Below, piece by piece: positions 1-6,730 of a DNA stretch of 9,985 bases. The notes beneath the pieces were generated by a model. It saw nothing but the letters and a program-made list of their open reading frames with translations. It was not told the DNA's origin and did not search any database. The DNA is taken from contig JBHHZM010000111.1 of NCBI GenBank assembly GCA_046758065.1, positions 1-9,985 on the forward strand, read 5' to 3'. Origin of the DNA: JBHHZM01 sp046758065. Lineage in GTDB: Bacteria; Pseudomonadota; Alphaproteobacteria; JAAXGF01. Position numbers and translations under genes: made by a program. Positions within the stretch are counted from its first letter, which is position 1. Every line of letters starts with the position of its first letter.

Positions 1-57
1 AGGATGTCGCCCTCGTCTCCGGAGAGGATGTCGCCCTCGTCTCCGGAGAGGATGTCG
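1..57. repeat. 24-bp perfect tandem repeat encoding an acidic octapeptide
   Basis: Two identical 24-bp units (1-24 and 25-48) are followed by the first 9 bases of a third (49-57). The array touches the left edge, so its full copy number is unknown. On the minus strand, in frame with the hexahaem cytochrome, each unit encodes DILSGDEG (residues 524-531 and 532-539, with a further unit starting at 540). The copies are identical at the nucleotide level, so they probably arose by recent duplication or slippage rather than being kept only by protein selection. Confidence 0.9.
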
Positions 58-1625
58 TCGCCGTCGCCGGCGACCGGTTCCGTCGCGGCGTCCGCGTCGG
101 CCGTTTCGGCGAGCGCCGCCTCGGCTTCCGAACCGCCGGGAATGGGAACCCGCTCGCCGCGCCGCGTGCGCTCGATTTCCTCGGCCAAGTTGGGGAACCA
201 GGCGACCTGGGCGGCGCGAACGACGTCCGACGGAACGACGCCGAACAGCCGTCCGAGCGCGATGCGATCCAGTCTCTGGCCCAGCGCTCCCGACAGCGGC
301 CCCTCCAGGCCGGTCACCCCGGTGGCGATCAGGCGATAGATCAGCGACTTCACCCGCCAGACGAGTCTTTCGACCGCCGCGATCTGCTCGTCGCTGCTGT
401 CCGAAAGGTCGAGCAAATCGAGCGTCTCGAGCCGTCCCAGATCGGCCGCAAAGGTGGCGTCCTCGGCCAGGAGTATCTTCATGAACGGCGTCAGGGTTTC
501 TTCCGACCATTCCGGCCATTCCCCGATCACCGCGTCGCGTTGGCGTAGTTCGGCCAGGTCGAGCCCGGGAACCGTCAGGAACGGAATGCCTTTCGCGCCC
601 ACCTGGTCGACGCCTTCGATCTGTTCGAGGTGACAGGCAGCGCAGGTCTCGGCGAAGCCGCCGACCAGCATGAACCGGCCGTCGGGCGCCGGCGTGTGAC
701 AGTCGATACAGGTCGCGGGCGCCTTGTCGCGCCCCGCCTTCTCGAAATGCCGCTGGAAATGGGAGACGTGGTCGAAGTTGATCCGTGTCCGCCGGGTGAA
801 GGGGTAGGTCTCGAACCCGGGATGGCCGCGCGAGAGGGAGTCGAATTGAAGGCTATGACAGGATTGGCAACGGCCGTTGGTCATTTCGGTCTGATCGAAT
901 CCCTGGCCTCGGTGTTCCTCGTGGCAGTTGGCGCAGCCGATCGCGCCGGCGGCCCGGACGGGCGTGCCGAAGAGGGCGCGGGCGGCCGTCAGTCCGACGG
1001 GCGTCGCGGCCGTCAGTTTCTTGGGCGCGATGTCCCGGGTCAACGCCGCAAGCGCGCCGAAGGCCAGGCCGTGGGGCCGGAATGCGTCGTCGCCCAGCTC
1101 GTGACAGGCCAGGCATTTCTTGCTGTCCGCCTGCGGGCCCGCCGGCGCGAACGCGGCATGGATCCAGCCGATCGGTCCATCGCCGAAGGCGTCGTGGCAG
1201 TTTCCACAGCCTCCGACCTCGCCGTGGTGCAGGGTGAGCGGTCCGGGTGAGAGCAGCATCGGCGCGTACTTGTCCTGCAGCGCCAGGATCAGGAGACCGG
1301 CCATCAGGACGACCGACACCGTGACGATCCGCCCGCGCTTTCCCCGCAGGCTTCGTACCGGCACGCACTTGGGGATCGGGCGGCAGCAGATCCCGTCCGG
1401 GAGCGGTCCCCGAGCGCATTGGCCGCCGACCGATGTCGGCCGCGTGCAAAGCCACCGGTCGTCTTCCCTGCTCGGCTCGCATTCGGAGGTGGCGCGGCAT
1501 CGTCCGCGATAATCGGGTCCGATCCGGCAAGGGTTTCCGGCGGAAGCATGGCCGCATACCCAGCGTTGCGTCGCGCGCTCGTAGCGGCTCGACCGGAAGT
1601 CGAAAGGCTGCAACAGCCGGCTCAC
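1..1625 (-). CDS. Membrane-anchored hexahaem cytochrome c with Cys-rich N-terminal domain (3' partial)
   Basis: Translation from GTG 1625, which overlaps the upstream stop as GTGA, stays open for 541 residues to the left edge, so the C-terminus is missing. Residues 1-95 form a Cys-rich domain with nine cysteines (24, 33, 43, 49, 60, 70, 80, 81, 87) and no CxxCH. A basic stretch (91-99) then leads into one transmembrane helix (about 100-117). That orientation puts the Cys-rich part in the cytoplasm and the rest in the periplasm. Six haem sites follow: CGNCH 140, CLACH 171, CANCH 231, CQSCH 253, CIDCH 306 and CAACH 328 (positions of first Cys). Residues 333-500 have no haem. From about 503 the chain is acidic and ends in a DILSGDEG repeat. 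It is probably the periplasmic acceptor or donor of the adjacent cytochrome b-like protein. Cytochrome identity is firm; the Cys-rich domain's function is unknown. Confidence 0.9.
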   Translation of the reverse strand, partial: MSRLLQPFDFRSSRYERATQRWVCGHASAGNPCRIGPDYRGRCRATSECEPSREDDRWLCTRPTSVGGQCARGPLPDGICCRPIPKCVPVRSLRGKRGRIVTVSVVLMAGLLILALQDKYAPMLLSPGPLTLHHGEVGGCGNCHDAFGDGPIGWIHAAFAPAGPQADSKKCLACHELGDDAFRPHGLAFGALAALTRDIAPKKLTAATPVGLTAARALFGTPVRAAGAIGCANCHEEHRGQGFDQTEMTNGRCQSCHSLQFDSLSRGHPGFETYPFTRRTRINFDHVSHFQRHFEKAGRDKAPATCIDCHTPAPDGRFMLVGGFAETCAACHLEQIEGVDQVGAKGIPFLTVPGLDLAELRQRDAVIGEWPEWSEETLTPFMKILLAEDATFAADLGRLETLDLLDLSDSSDEQIAAVERLVWRVKSLIYRLIATGVTGLEGPLSGALGQRLDRIALGRLFGVVPSDVVRAAQVAWFPNLAEEIERTRRGERVPIPGGSEAEAALAETADADAATEPVAGDGDDILSGDEGDILSGDEGDI

Positions 1626-2443
1626 AACGTCCCGGGGGTAAAGGCATAGGCCAGCACCGCGTGCACCACCGCCACCACGATCAGGCCATAGGTCAGCGGG
1701 ATGTGGACGAAGAGCCAGCCCTTGAGAAGCCACTGCAAGGCGTACTGGTGGTCAAGGTTGTCTTTCGCGGCCACCCGCCACGCGATTTCTTGCAGGATTT
1801 CCTTGCCCTGCTTGTCGAGATAGTGCTCCAGCGACCCGATCTCCCGGCGCAATCGAATGAGCGCGGCGTTGGATCCGACGACATGGGCAAAGAAGTTTCG
1901 CGGACCCCGAAAGTAGGGCTGGAGACGGGTCGCGTAATACTGGGAGATCGTGTTCAGCGAAGTCTCCGTGACCGACCGCATGGCAAGTTCCTCGACCTCG
2001 CCGGCAAGCCGCGCGCGAAACCGGGGAATGCGCTCGAAGATGATCCGCTCGCCGTGGCGATTGAGCCGGTTCGGCACCGTGCGGGACAAGGCTAGGCCCG
2101 CCAGGCCGCTGACGGCCACCAGCACGAACAGCACCCACAAGGCAATCTCGAGCGGCCCGTTCGGCAGGCGGAAGGAGGTGTGCAGCAGAAACAGGACAAT
2201 GACCAGCCAGCCGACGTAGATATGCGCTTGCAGCCATGCCGAGACGCTGATCAGCGGGAGAAAGGGGAACTTCTTGCGTATGTTGTAGATCGTCAGCAGC
2301 GCCATGCCGACGATCAGCAGCCAGCCGGAGAGGAAGGCGGCATCCCTGAGCGCGAGGTCATAGAGCCGGTTCACCGACACGAGCGCAGCGGCCACAACGA
2401 TCGTTACGGCGATGTTGCGAAAGGCTCTCGATGCGAAGGTCAT
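1622..2443 (-). CDS. Dihaem cytochrome b-like integral membrane protein
   Basis: A 273-residue inner-membrane protein with five predicted helices (about 8-25, 36-53, 72-90, 99-119, 245-267). Helix 3 carries His74 and His88, and helix 5 carries His247 and His261. Each pair is 14 residues apart, the spacing used by cytochrome b-type proteins to hold two stacked b haems between two helices. Helices 4 and 5 are separated by an approximately 125-residue, Arg-rich hydrophilic region. The positive-inside rule puts this region and the N-terminus in the cytoplasm and the C-terminus in the periplasm. The ATG at 2443 overlaps the upstream stop as ATGA; a GTG at 2458 would add five residues and cannot be excluded, as neither has a strong ribosome site. 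It is flanked by the cytoplasmic ferredoxin fusion and a membrane-anchored hexahaem cytochrome, so it probably carries electrons between them. I do not recognise a named family. Confidence 0.86.
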   Translation of the reverse strand: MTFASRAFRNIAVTIVVAAALVSVNRLYDLALRDAAFLSGWLLIVGMALLTIYNIRKKFPFLPLISVSAWLQAHIYVGWLVIVLFLLHTSFRLPNGPLEIALWVLFVLVAVSGLAGLALSRTVPNRLNRHGERIIFERIPRFRARLAGEVEELAMRSVTETSLNTISQYYATRLQPYFRGPRNFFAHVVGSNAALIRLRREIGSLEHYLDKQGKEILQEIAWRVAAKDNLDHQYALQWLLKGWLFVHIPLTYGLIVVAVVHAVLAYAFTPGTL

Positions 2444-4155
2444 GAGCGGTTGACCCACGCCGCCAGATTGCTCTGGTCGTGCATGTCGATGCGGATCAGC
2501 GCGTCATGGGGACAGGCGCGTTGGCAGGCCGGACCGCCGAGTTGCCCGTAACAGAGGTCGCACTTCGTGGCCTTCAGGATCGGCTGCTTCGAAGCAGCGT
2601 CGATGATGAAGGCCCCGTTCCTGTCGCGGATTTCCACCAACTGAATGTTGTCGTATGGGCAGGAATTCGCGCAGGTGCCGCAACCGATGCAGATCCGGTC
2701 GTCGATCATCACCCGGCCGTCCGCGAAATTGCGCGCGATGGCGCCGGTCGGACATCCGATCAGGCACACGGGATCGACGCAATGCATGCACGCGTTGGCC
2801 ACCTGAATGTTGCCGTGGGAGAGCCCGTGCCGGATGAAGCGGGGGTTGTTGTCGTGGGTCGAGGCGCAGGCGCGCACGCAGTCGTCGCAGCCGATACAGC
2901 GATCGGTGTTTATGAGCATCGTCGCCGTGCCATTGATGGTGCGGTTGTCGACGAAAAAATCGATGAGGGACTGCTCCAGCATGTGCTCGTCGCCGCGGTC
3001 CTCCCACGCCGGCGTTCGGCTCGGCGTGGGCGGCCGGGGCAAGAGATGATCCGGGGCGTGCGGCAAGACGTACTCTTCGACGAGCGCCGTCGGAACCCGC
3101 AGAATGTCCACATATCCAATGGCGCGCAGGCTTTGGTGAAAACGCAGTTCGGCGCCGTCGCGCCAGTGCCGGACGATTTCCTCCAGGCCGAAGGTGTCAT
3201 TGGTCGTCGCGTAGCCGATGGTCCGTTCGCCGTGGTCGCGATGCCGGCTGATGCGCGCGAAGCCCGAGCGGATCATGAGCAGTCCGTCGAGATAGGATCC
3301 CTGTTCCGCAACCACCGGCTCGTGTTCCAGCAACGCCTTCGAATCGCGGCTGACGACCTTCTTGTAGGACGACCACCATTCGAATTCGCCGTAGGTCTCG
3401 AACAGTGTCTTCGCGGCGATGAGATCCAGGACGTCGTCGGCGAGGTGCGCGAAGAGCGGTGATTCGGCGAGATGTCGGGACAGGCTGTTGTCGCGGTAAA
3501 GCCGATCGATCAAATCCCGGAAATGCCTGTCGCGGCGCCGGATATCGCGCAGGCCCTGCCACCGCAGTTCGACGAGTTCCAGGGCGCTGTCGGCGAATAC
3601 GGTGGCGATTCTGGGGCTTCGGGACAGGGCGGCAATCTCCCCGAAGGTATCGCCTTCGGTCAGGGGATGGGTGTTGTGTTCCGCGATGAAGGAATCGGGC
3701 TCGCGAAGGAAGACGCGGTCCGTGGTCGAGGTGCCGCGGAGGCTCAATTCCGCACCGCCCTGATAAGTTGCGGAATCACGCACCTCGGGCGGCTTGACGT
3801 TGTTCCACGTCTGACCGAGCGTCTCGAAGAACGAGCGTTGATGACGGGTCGCGCGACGGCCCAGCGTACCGCCCCGAACGTCGTCGAGAATGACCCGCGC
3901 CGTGCCCTCGATGATGACGAACACCGAATTGCCGTAGTCGCCGTTTTTCACCACGATGTCGCCGCGCCAGTAGCGCTGGATCCGGGCATCGTTCCTGATG
4001 ATGTCCCTGAGCGACTGATTTTCCGGGAATTGTGTCGCGTCGATTTGTCGGAACACGTCGAGCGTCAGCACGCGATCGATATCGGCTTCGGTCATGTCCG
4101 GACCGAATGGCTGATCCCATCGCTGTGGCCGATCTATGGCCATTCTCTCGGCCAT
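2440..4155 (-). CDS. Tandem cyclic-nucleotide-binding domains fused to a four-cluster [4Fe-4S] ferredoxin module
   Basis: A 571-residue protein without signal peptide or membrane span, so probably cytoplasmic. The first CNB domain (about 45-215) has a recognisable phosphate-binding cassette, FGEIAALSRSPRIATV at 171-186, with the conserved Glu173 and Arg182. It also carries an insertion of roughly 50-65 residues (about 91-155). The second CNB-like domain (about 230-365) keeps the beta-roll pattern but has no PRxAT cassette. After a Pro-rich linker (about 366-385) comes a DmsB/NrfC-like iron-sulphur module with 16 cysteines in four groups: 420/423/426/430, 456/459/464/468, 489/492/495/499 and 532/535/544/548. 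This fits four [4Fe-4S] clusters. The ATG has GGAG 6 nt upstream. The stop overlaps the next start (ATGA), implying coupled synthesis with the cytochrome b-like protein, its likely membrane partner. Domains are clear; cNMP-gated electron transfer is inference. Confidence 0.93.
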   Translation of the reverse strand: MAERMAIDRPQRWDQPFGPDMTEADIDRVLTLDVFRQIDATQFPENQSLRDIIRNDARIQRYWRGDIVVKNGDYGNSVFVIIEGTARVILDDVRGGTLGRRATRHQRSFFETLGQTWNNVKPPEVRDSATYQGGAELSLRGTSTTDRVFLREPDSFIAEHNTHPLTEGDTFGEIAALSRSPRIATVFADSALELVELRWQGLRDIRRRDRHFRDLIDRLYRDNSLSRHLAESPLFAHLADDVLDLIAAKTLFETYGEFEWWSSYKKVVSRDSKALLEHEPVVAEQGSYLDGLLMIRSGFARISRHRDHGERTIGYATTNDTFGLEEIVRHWRDGAELRFHQSLRAIGYVDILRVPTALVEEYVLPHAPDHLLPRPPTPSRTPAWEDRGDEHMLEQSLIDFFVDNRTINGTATMLINTDRCIGCDDCVRACASTHDNNPRFIRHGLSHGNIQVANACMHCVDPVCLIGCPTGAIARNFADGRVMIDDRICIGCGTCANSCPYDNIQLVEIRDRNGAFIIDAASKQPILKATKCDLCYGQLGGPACQRACPHDALIRIDMHDQSNLAAWVNRS

Positions 4156-4204
4156 CGCCTGCTCCAGTCCCGGTTGGCGGTTGCGGGTCTCCTTTGCGGT
4201 CCGG

Positions 4205-5248
4205 CTATGGCACCGGCTTGCCCTTGAATTTGTCTTCGCCGGGGATCAGAGGCGCGATGGCCGCGAACGACGATCCGTCATAACGCTCGACGATGCGCTT
4301 GGTCGCGTCGGCGATCCGATCCGCCGCGGCGCTAAGCTGTTCCTTGTTGTTCAGCTTGAGCTTGGCCGATTTGGCCGCCTTCGCGATATCGGCGATTTCG
4401 GGCTCGGAGAGGACCTTGGCGACCTTCGCGAACCGGATCTTGGCGCGTTTCGCGCGCTTCGCCATGGCGACGGCGTATTTGGCTTTGACGCGCGCCTCGC
4501 CAACGGCGCGCAGCGCGGTCTCCAGCTCCACGGCCAGGCCGACCACATACATCAGCCGCCTGCGCTCGGGGGTCGCCAGAGGGTTCGACTTGTCGGCGGT
4601 GTACCAGACGTTGTGGCGGATCTCCCCTTGAGACCATGTCACGAGGTTGAACGCGCTGCCTGCCGTATGGCCGCCCTTGTTGACCAACTCTTCCTGGGGT
4701 ACGGTGTGGCAGCCGTAGCAGTTCTTCGCCCAGCGGTACATGTCGCGGGGCCGGATCATGCCTGCCGCCTCGGAATCGGCCCAGCGCTTGTCCCGCTCCG
4801 CCGCGGACTCGGTTTCTTTCTTCTTGCCGCTGAACTCGCTGTGCACCTTGAGATAGTCGGCGCCGGGGCCGTGACAGGATTCGCACGAAATTCCGGCCAC
4901 CGCCTTGCGCTTGTCGCCCTTCATGACGGTCGTGAAATGACAGTCGAGGCACAGGCTGCCGGCCTTGATGCGCTTGAGACCCATCTTCTTGGCGATCTCG
5001 TTCGCTTCCTTGCGTCGTGGGAGGTCCGTGAAGGTCTTGAAATGCTGGGTGTTCTTCCAAATGGCTGCGGTCTGTTTATGGCATTCGGCGCACTTGGCCG
5101 GACCGACGACCTTGGAGATGTCCCACGCCGTCTGGGCACCGGCGGATCCTGCGGTCAGGCCAGTAGTCAGGAGTGTAATCAGGATGGCCAGCGCGGCCCA
5201 CGGCCGGCCATGGACAATCGTTTCGATCACGGTGCATTCGCGAATCAT
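4205..5248 (-). CDS. Tetrahaem cytochrome c554-like protein with Lys/Ala-rich tail
   Basis: A 347-residue exported tetrahaem cytochrome. A signal peptide spans about 1-38 (hydrophobic core 17-33, likely cut after Ala-Gly-Ala). Four CxxCH sites follow: CAECH 53-57, CLDCH 100-104, CESCH 122-126 and CYGCH 177-181. Number, spacing and the CESCHGPG context match the cytochrome c554 family (PF13435-like), whose founding member takes electrons from hydroxylamine oxidoreductase in ammonia oxidisers. No such enzyme is encoded here, so the partner must be different. Residues about 225-325 form a haem-free, strongly helical region very rich in Lys and Ala, with repeated AKxAK-like patterns; this basic tail is not part of the classic family. 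The ATG is preceded by GGAG with 7-nt spacing. It lies 120 bp after the reductase gene and 49 bp before the ferredoxin fusion. A periplasmic electron carrier is the likely role. Confidence 0.93.
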   Translation of the reverse strand: MIRECTVIETIVHGRPWAALAILITLLTTGLTAGSAGAQTAWDISKVVGPAKCAECHKQTAAIWKNTQHFKTFTDLPRRKEANEIAKKMGLKRIKAGSLCLDCHFTTVMKGDKRKAVAGISCESCHGPGADYLKVHSEFSGKKKETESAAERDKRWADSEAAGMIRPRDMYRWAKNCYGCHTVPQEELVNKGGHTAGSAFNLVTWSQGEIRHNVWYTADKSNPLATPERRRLMYVVGLAVELETALRAVGEARVKAKYAVAMAKRAKRAKIRFAKVAKVLSEPEIADIAKAAKSAKLKLNNKEQLSAAADRIADATKRIVERYDGSSFAAIAPLIPGEDKFKGKPVP

Positions 5249-5315
5249 CGTTTCGCTCCCTCGCCTGCGCTACGGATTATCGGCGCCCCCGCCCAACACG
5301 CGGTTTGCGTAACTT

Positions 5316-5344
5316 GTCCGCGGCTCTCCTCGTAAACCACGGAC
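5316..5344 (-). other. Intergenic hairpin between reductase and c554-like genes
   Basis: In the 120-bp gap 5249-5368, the minus-strand transcript can pair GUCCGUGG with CCGCGGAC (8 pairs, one G-U) around a 13-nt loop that contains AGGAG. No U-run follows, so it is not a classical intrinsic terminator. It could be an mRNA processing or stability element that sets different levels of the genes on each side, or chance in GC-rich sequence. Nothing else clear is seen in the gap. Confidence 0.35.
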
Positions 5345-5368
5345 CTGTCGAACGATCCCGCATCGCTC

Positions 5369-6640
5369 TCAACCATCGAGAACCAAGCGCGATCTCGGCA
5401 CGGCGATGCAGGTGAGACACGAGCCCTTGTCGGGTTCCGCGCCGGGTTCCGAAAGGTAGGTCACTTCGCCCTCCTTGACGGCGGTCACGCAGGTCCCGCA
5501 ATTTCCGGCGCGGCACCCGTAGTCGATGCTTATCCCGTTCTCCTCGGCGAAATCGAGCAGCGAGCCTCGCTCCGGTTTCCAGGTCAGAATCTTGTCCGAA
5601 CGCGCGAACACCACCTCGATTCCGTCACTTGCCGCGGCGTCCTGCGCGGGTTTTGCCGGCGACGTGCGTTTGATTGTGGCCGGACCGAAGGCTTCGAAGT
5701 GGACGTCGCCGTCGGGCACGCCCCATTCCTTGAGGTCGTTGGTCACCGCCTGCATCATGGGCGGCGGTCCACATATGTAGAACTCATAGTTGTTCGACGG
5801 CAGAAGCTTCCTGAACAACTCGACGCTGACGAATCCCTGATGGTCGTAATCGCTTCCCTGGGTACAGCTTTCGGTCGGACGGCTGTAGCAGACCACGATC
5901 CGGACATTGTCGTGGTCGCGCCTGATTTCCTTCATGCGTTCGTACATGGCGTGATCGGTGCGGTTTGTGACGCCGTAGAAGAACCAGGTCTCGCGCCGGC
6001 TGCCGAGGGCGCAGATCGTATTGAGCATGCTCCACACCGGCGTCAGTCCCACCCCGCCGCCGATCAGGACGACGGGTTTTTCCGCCGTCTGGTCGAGATG
6101 GAAATGACCCGCCGGCGCCCTGACGTCGAGGATCGCCCCCTCCTTCAGCTCCCTATGGAAGTAGTTCGAGGACAAGCCCGGCGGCGCGTCCGGTTTTTTC
6201 GGGGGTGGATCCAGTCGTTTGATCGTGACCCGATAGTGGTCCAGATTGGTCGGGGTGTCCGACAGGGAATAGCAGCGGACCAGGGGTTTGGCCTGGCCGG
6301 GGATTTTTAGCTGGAAGGTGAGGTATTGACCCGGCAGGAAGGGCGCCAGGGGTTTGTCGTCGTGAGGCTTGAGATAGAAGGAGCAGATGTCCTTCGCCTC
6401 TTCCACCTTGCGGTCGATGTAGAATTTCCGGTTTCCGTTCCACGACAGTTCGCTGCGCTCGCGGTCCGCGCGATCGGACTGCAGGAGCAGGCGAGCCCGT
6501 TGCTCGAACAGTCGGGCGTCGCGCGCTGCTGTCGCAGACTCGCGTAGGCGTCGTTGAATTGCCCCGTAGAGGCCGGTCGCCGCTTGGGCGGCGGATCCGC
6601 CCACAATGGCCCAGCCGGCTGCTTCGATGATCCCTACCAA
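5369..6640 (-). CDS. FAD/NAD(P)-dependent oxidoreductase with C-terminal [2Fe-2S] ferredoxin domain
   Basis: A ferredoxin-NAD(P)+ reductase-like flavoprotein of 423 residues. The FAD domain (about 65-185) carries RCYSLSDTP at 122-130 (the RxYS FAD motif) and a GQYLTF strand at 104-109. The NAD(P) domain (about 188-320) has GGGVGLTP at 194-201 and CGPPPMM at 290-296. A plant-type [2Fe-2S] domain (about 341-423) has Cys376, Cys381, Cys384 and probably Cys411 as ligands. The order FNR then [2Fe-2S] resembles the reductase part of phthalate-oxygenase and flavohaemoglobin-like electron-transfer proteins. The first 65 residues hold no globin or other known domain, only an Ala/Gly-rich hydrophobic segment (about 7-27, possible membrane anchor) and an Arg-rich helix. 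The start is TTG, chosen because an AGGAGG lies 6 nt upstream. It probably shuttles electrons between cytosolic NAD(P)H and the neighbouring iron-sulphur/haem proteins. Direction and partner are inferred. Confidence 0.92.
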   Translation of the reverse strand: MVGIIEAAGWAIVGGSAAQAATGLYGAIQRRLRESATAARDARLFEQRARLLLQSDRADRERSELSWNGNRKFYIDRKVEEAKDICSFYLKPHDDKPLAPFLPGQYLTFQLKIPGQAKPLVRCYSLSDTPTNLDHYRVTIKRLDPPPKKPDAPPGLSSNYFHRELKEGAILDVRAPAGHFHLDQTAEKPVVLIGGGVGLTPVWSMLNTICALGSRRETWFFYGVTNRTDHAMYERMKEIRRDHDNVRIVVCYSRPTESCTQGSDYDHQGFVSVELFRKLLPSNNYEFYICGPPPMMQAVTNDLKEWGVPDGDVHFEAFGPATIKRTSPAKPAQDAAASDGIEVVFARSDKILTWKPERGSLLDFAEENGISIDYGCRAGNCGTCVTAVKEGEVTYLSEPGAEPDKGSCLTCIAVPRSRLVLDG

Positions 6641-6646
6641 GGTTTG

Positions 6647-6652
6647 CCTCCT
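6647..6652 (-). promoter_or_regulatory. Ribosome binding site fixing the TTG start of the flavin oxidoreductase
   Basis: The minus strand reads AGGAGG, a full Shine-Dalgarno core, 6 nt before TTG at 6640. No ATG or GTG with comparable support is seen near the start of this frame, so the rare TTG start is well supported. Confidence 0.75.
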
Positions 6653-6689
6653 CTACGCTTCGCCGTGGGCGGCCCACTCACGGACAGAA

Positions 6690-6709
6690 CGGCGCGGACC
6701 GTTGCGCCG
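6690..6709 (-). other. Small GC-rich hairpin downstream of the beta-barrel gene
   Basis: A 6-bp CGGCGC/GCGCCG stem with an 8-nt loop lies just after the stop at 6731, within the 90-bp gap 6641-6730. A second short inverted repeat (GTGGGC-G-GCCCAC, 6665-6677) lies closer to the next gene. No U-tract follows either one, so they do not look like strong terminators. They may mark an mRNA processing or attenuation point, or be chance in GC-rich DNA. Confidence 0.3.
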
Positions 6710-6730
6710 GGTCGTCGGCCCCGATCCGCA

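Noticed and set aside
1..57. CRISPR array or RTX-type calcium repeats
   Set aside because: The 24-bp units are adjacent with no spacers and are in frame inside a coding sequence. The DILSGDEG unit does not match the GGxGxD RTX nonapeptide.
853..1647. Minus-strand open frame of about 264 codons in another frame
   Set aside because: It is Arg/Pro-rich shadow sequence. The neighbouring frame contains six CxxCH motifs, a membrane helix and a GTGA-coupled start, so that frame is the real gene.
4205..5248. Hydroxylamine-oxidation module based on the c554-like cytochrome
   Set aside because: No octahaem hydroxylamine oxidoreductase or other nitrification gene is present, and c554-like proteins occur in many non-nitrifying settings.
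4136..5335. Long open frame on the plus strand (about 399 codons), and similar plus-strand frames at 2479-3462 and 6554-7705
   Set aside because: They lie antisense to clear genes with haem or iron-sulphur motifs, show no recognisable domain or good ribosome site, and are expected in GC-rich DNA opposite real genes.
5369..6640. Flavohaemoglobin (nitric oxide dioxygenase)
   Set aside because: The FAD/NAD part is similar, but there is no globin domain and a C-terminal [2Fe-2S] domain is present instead.
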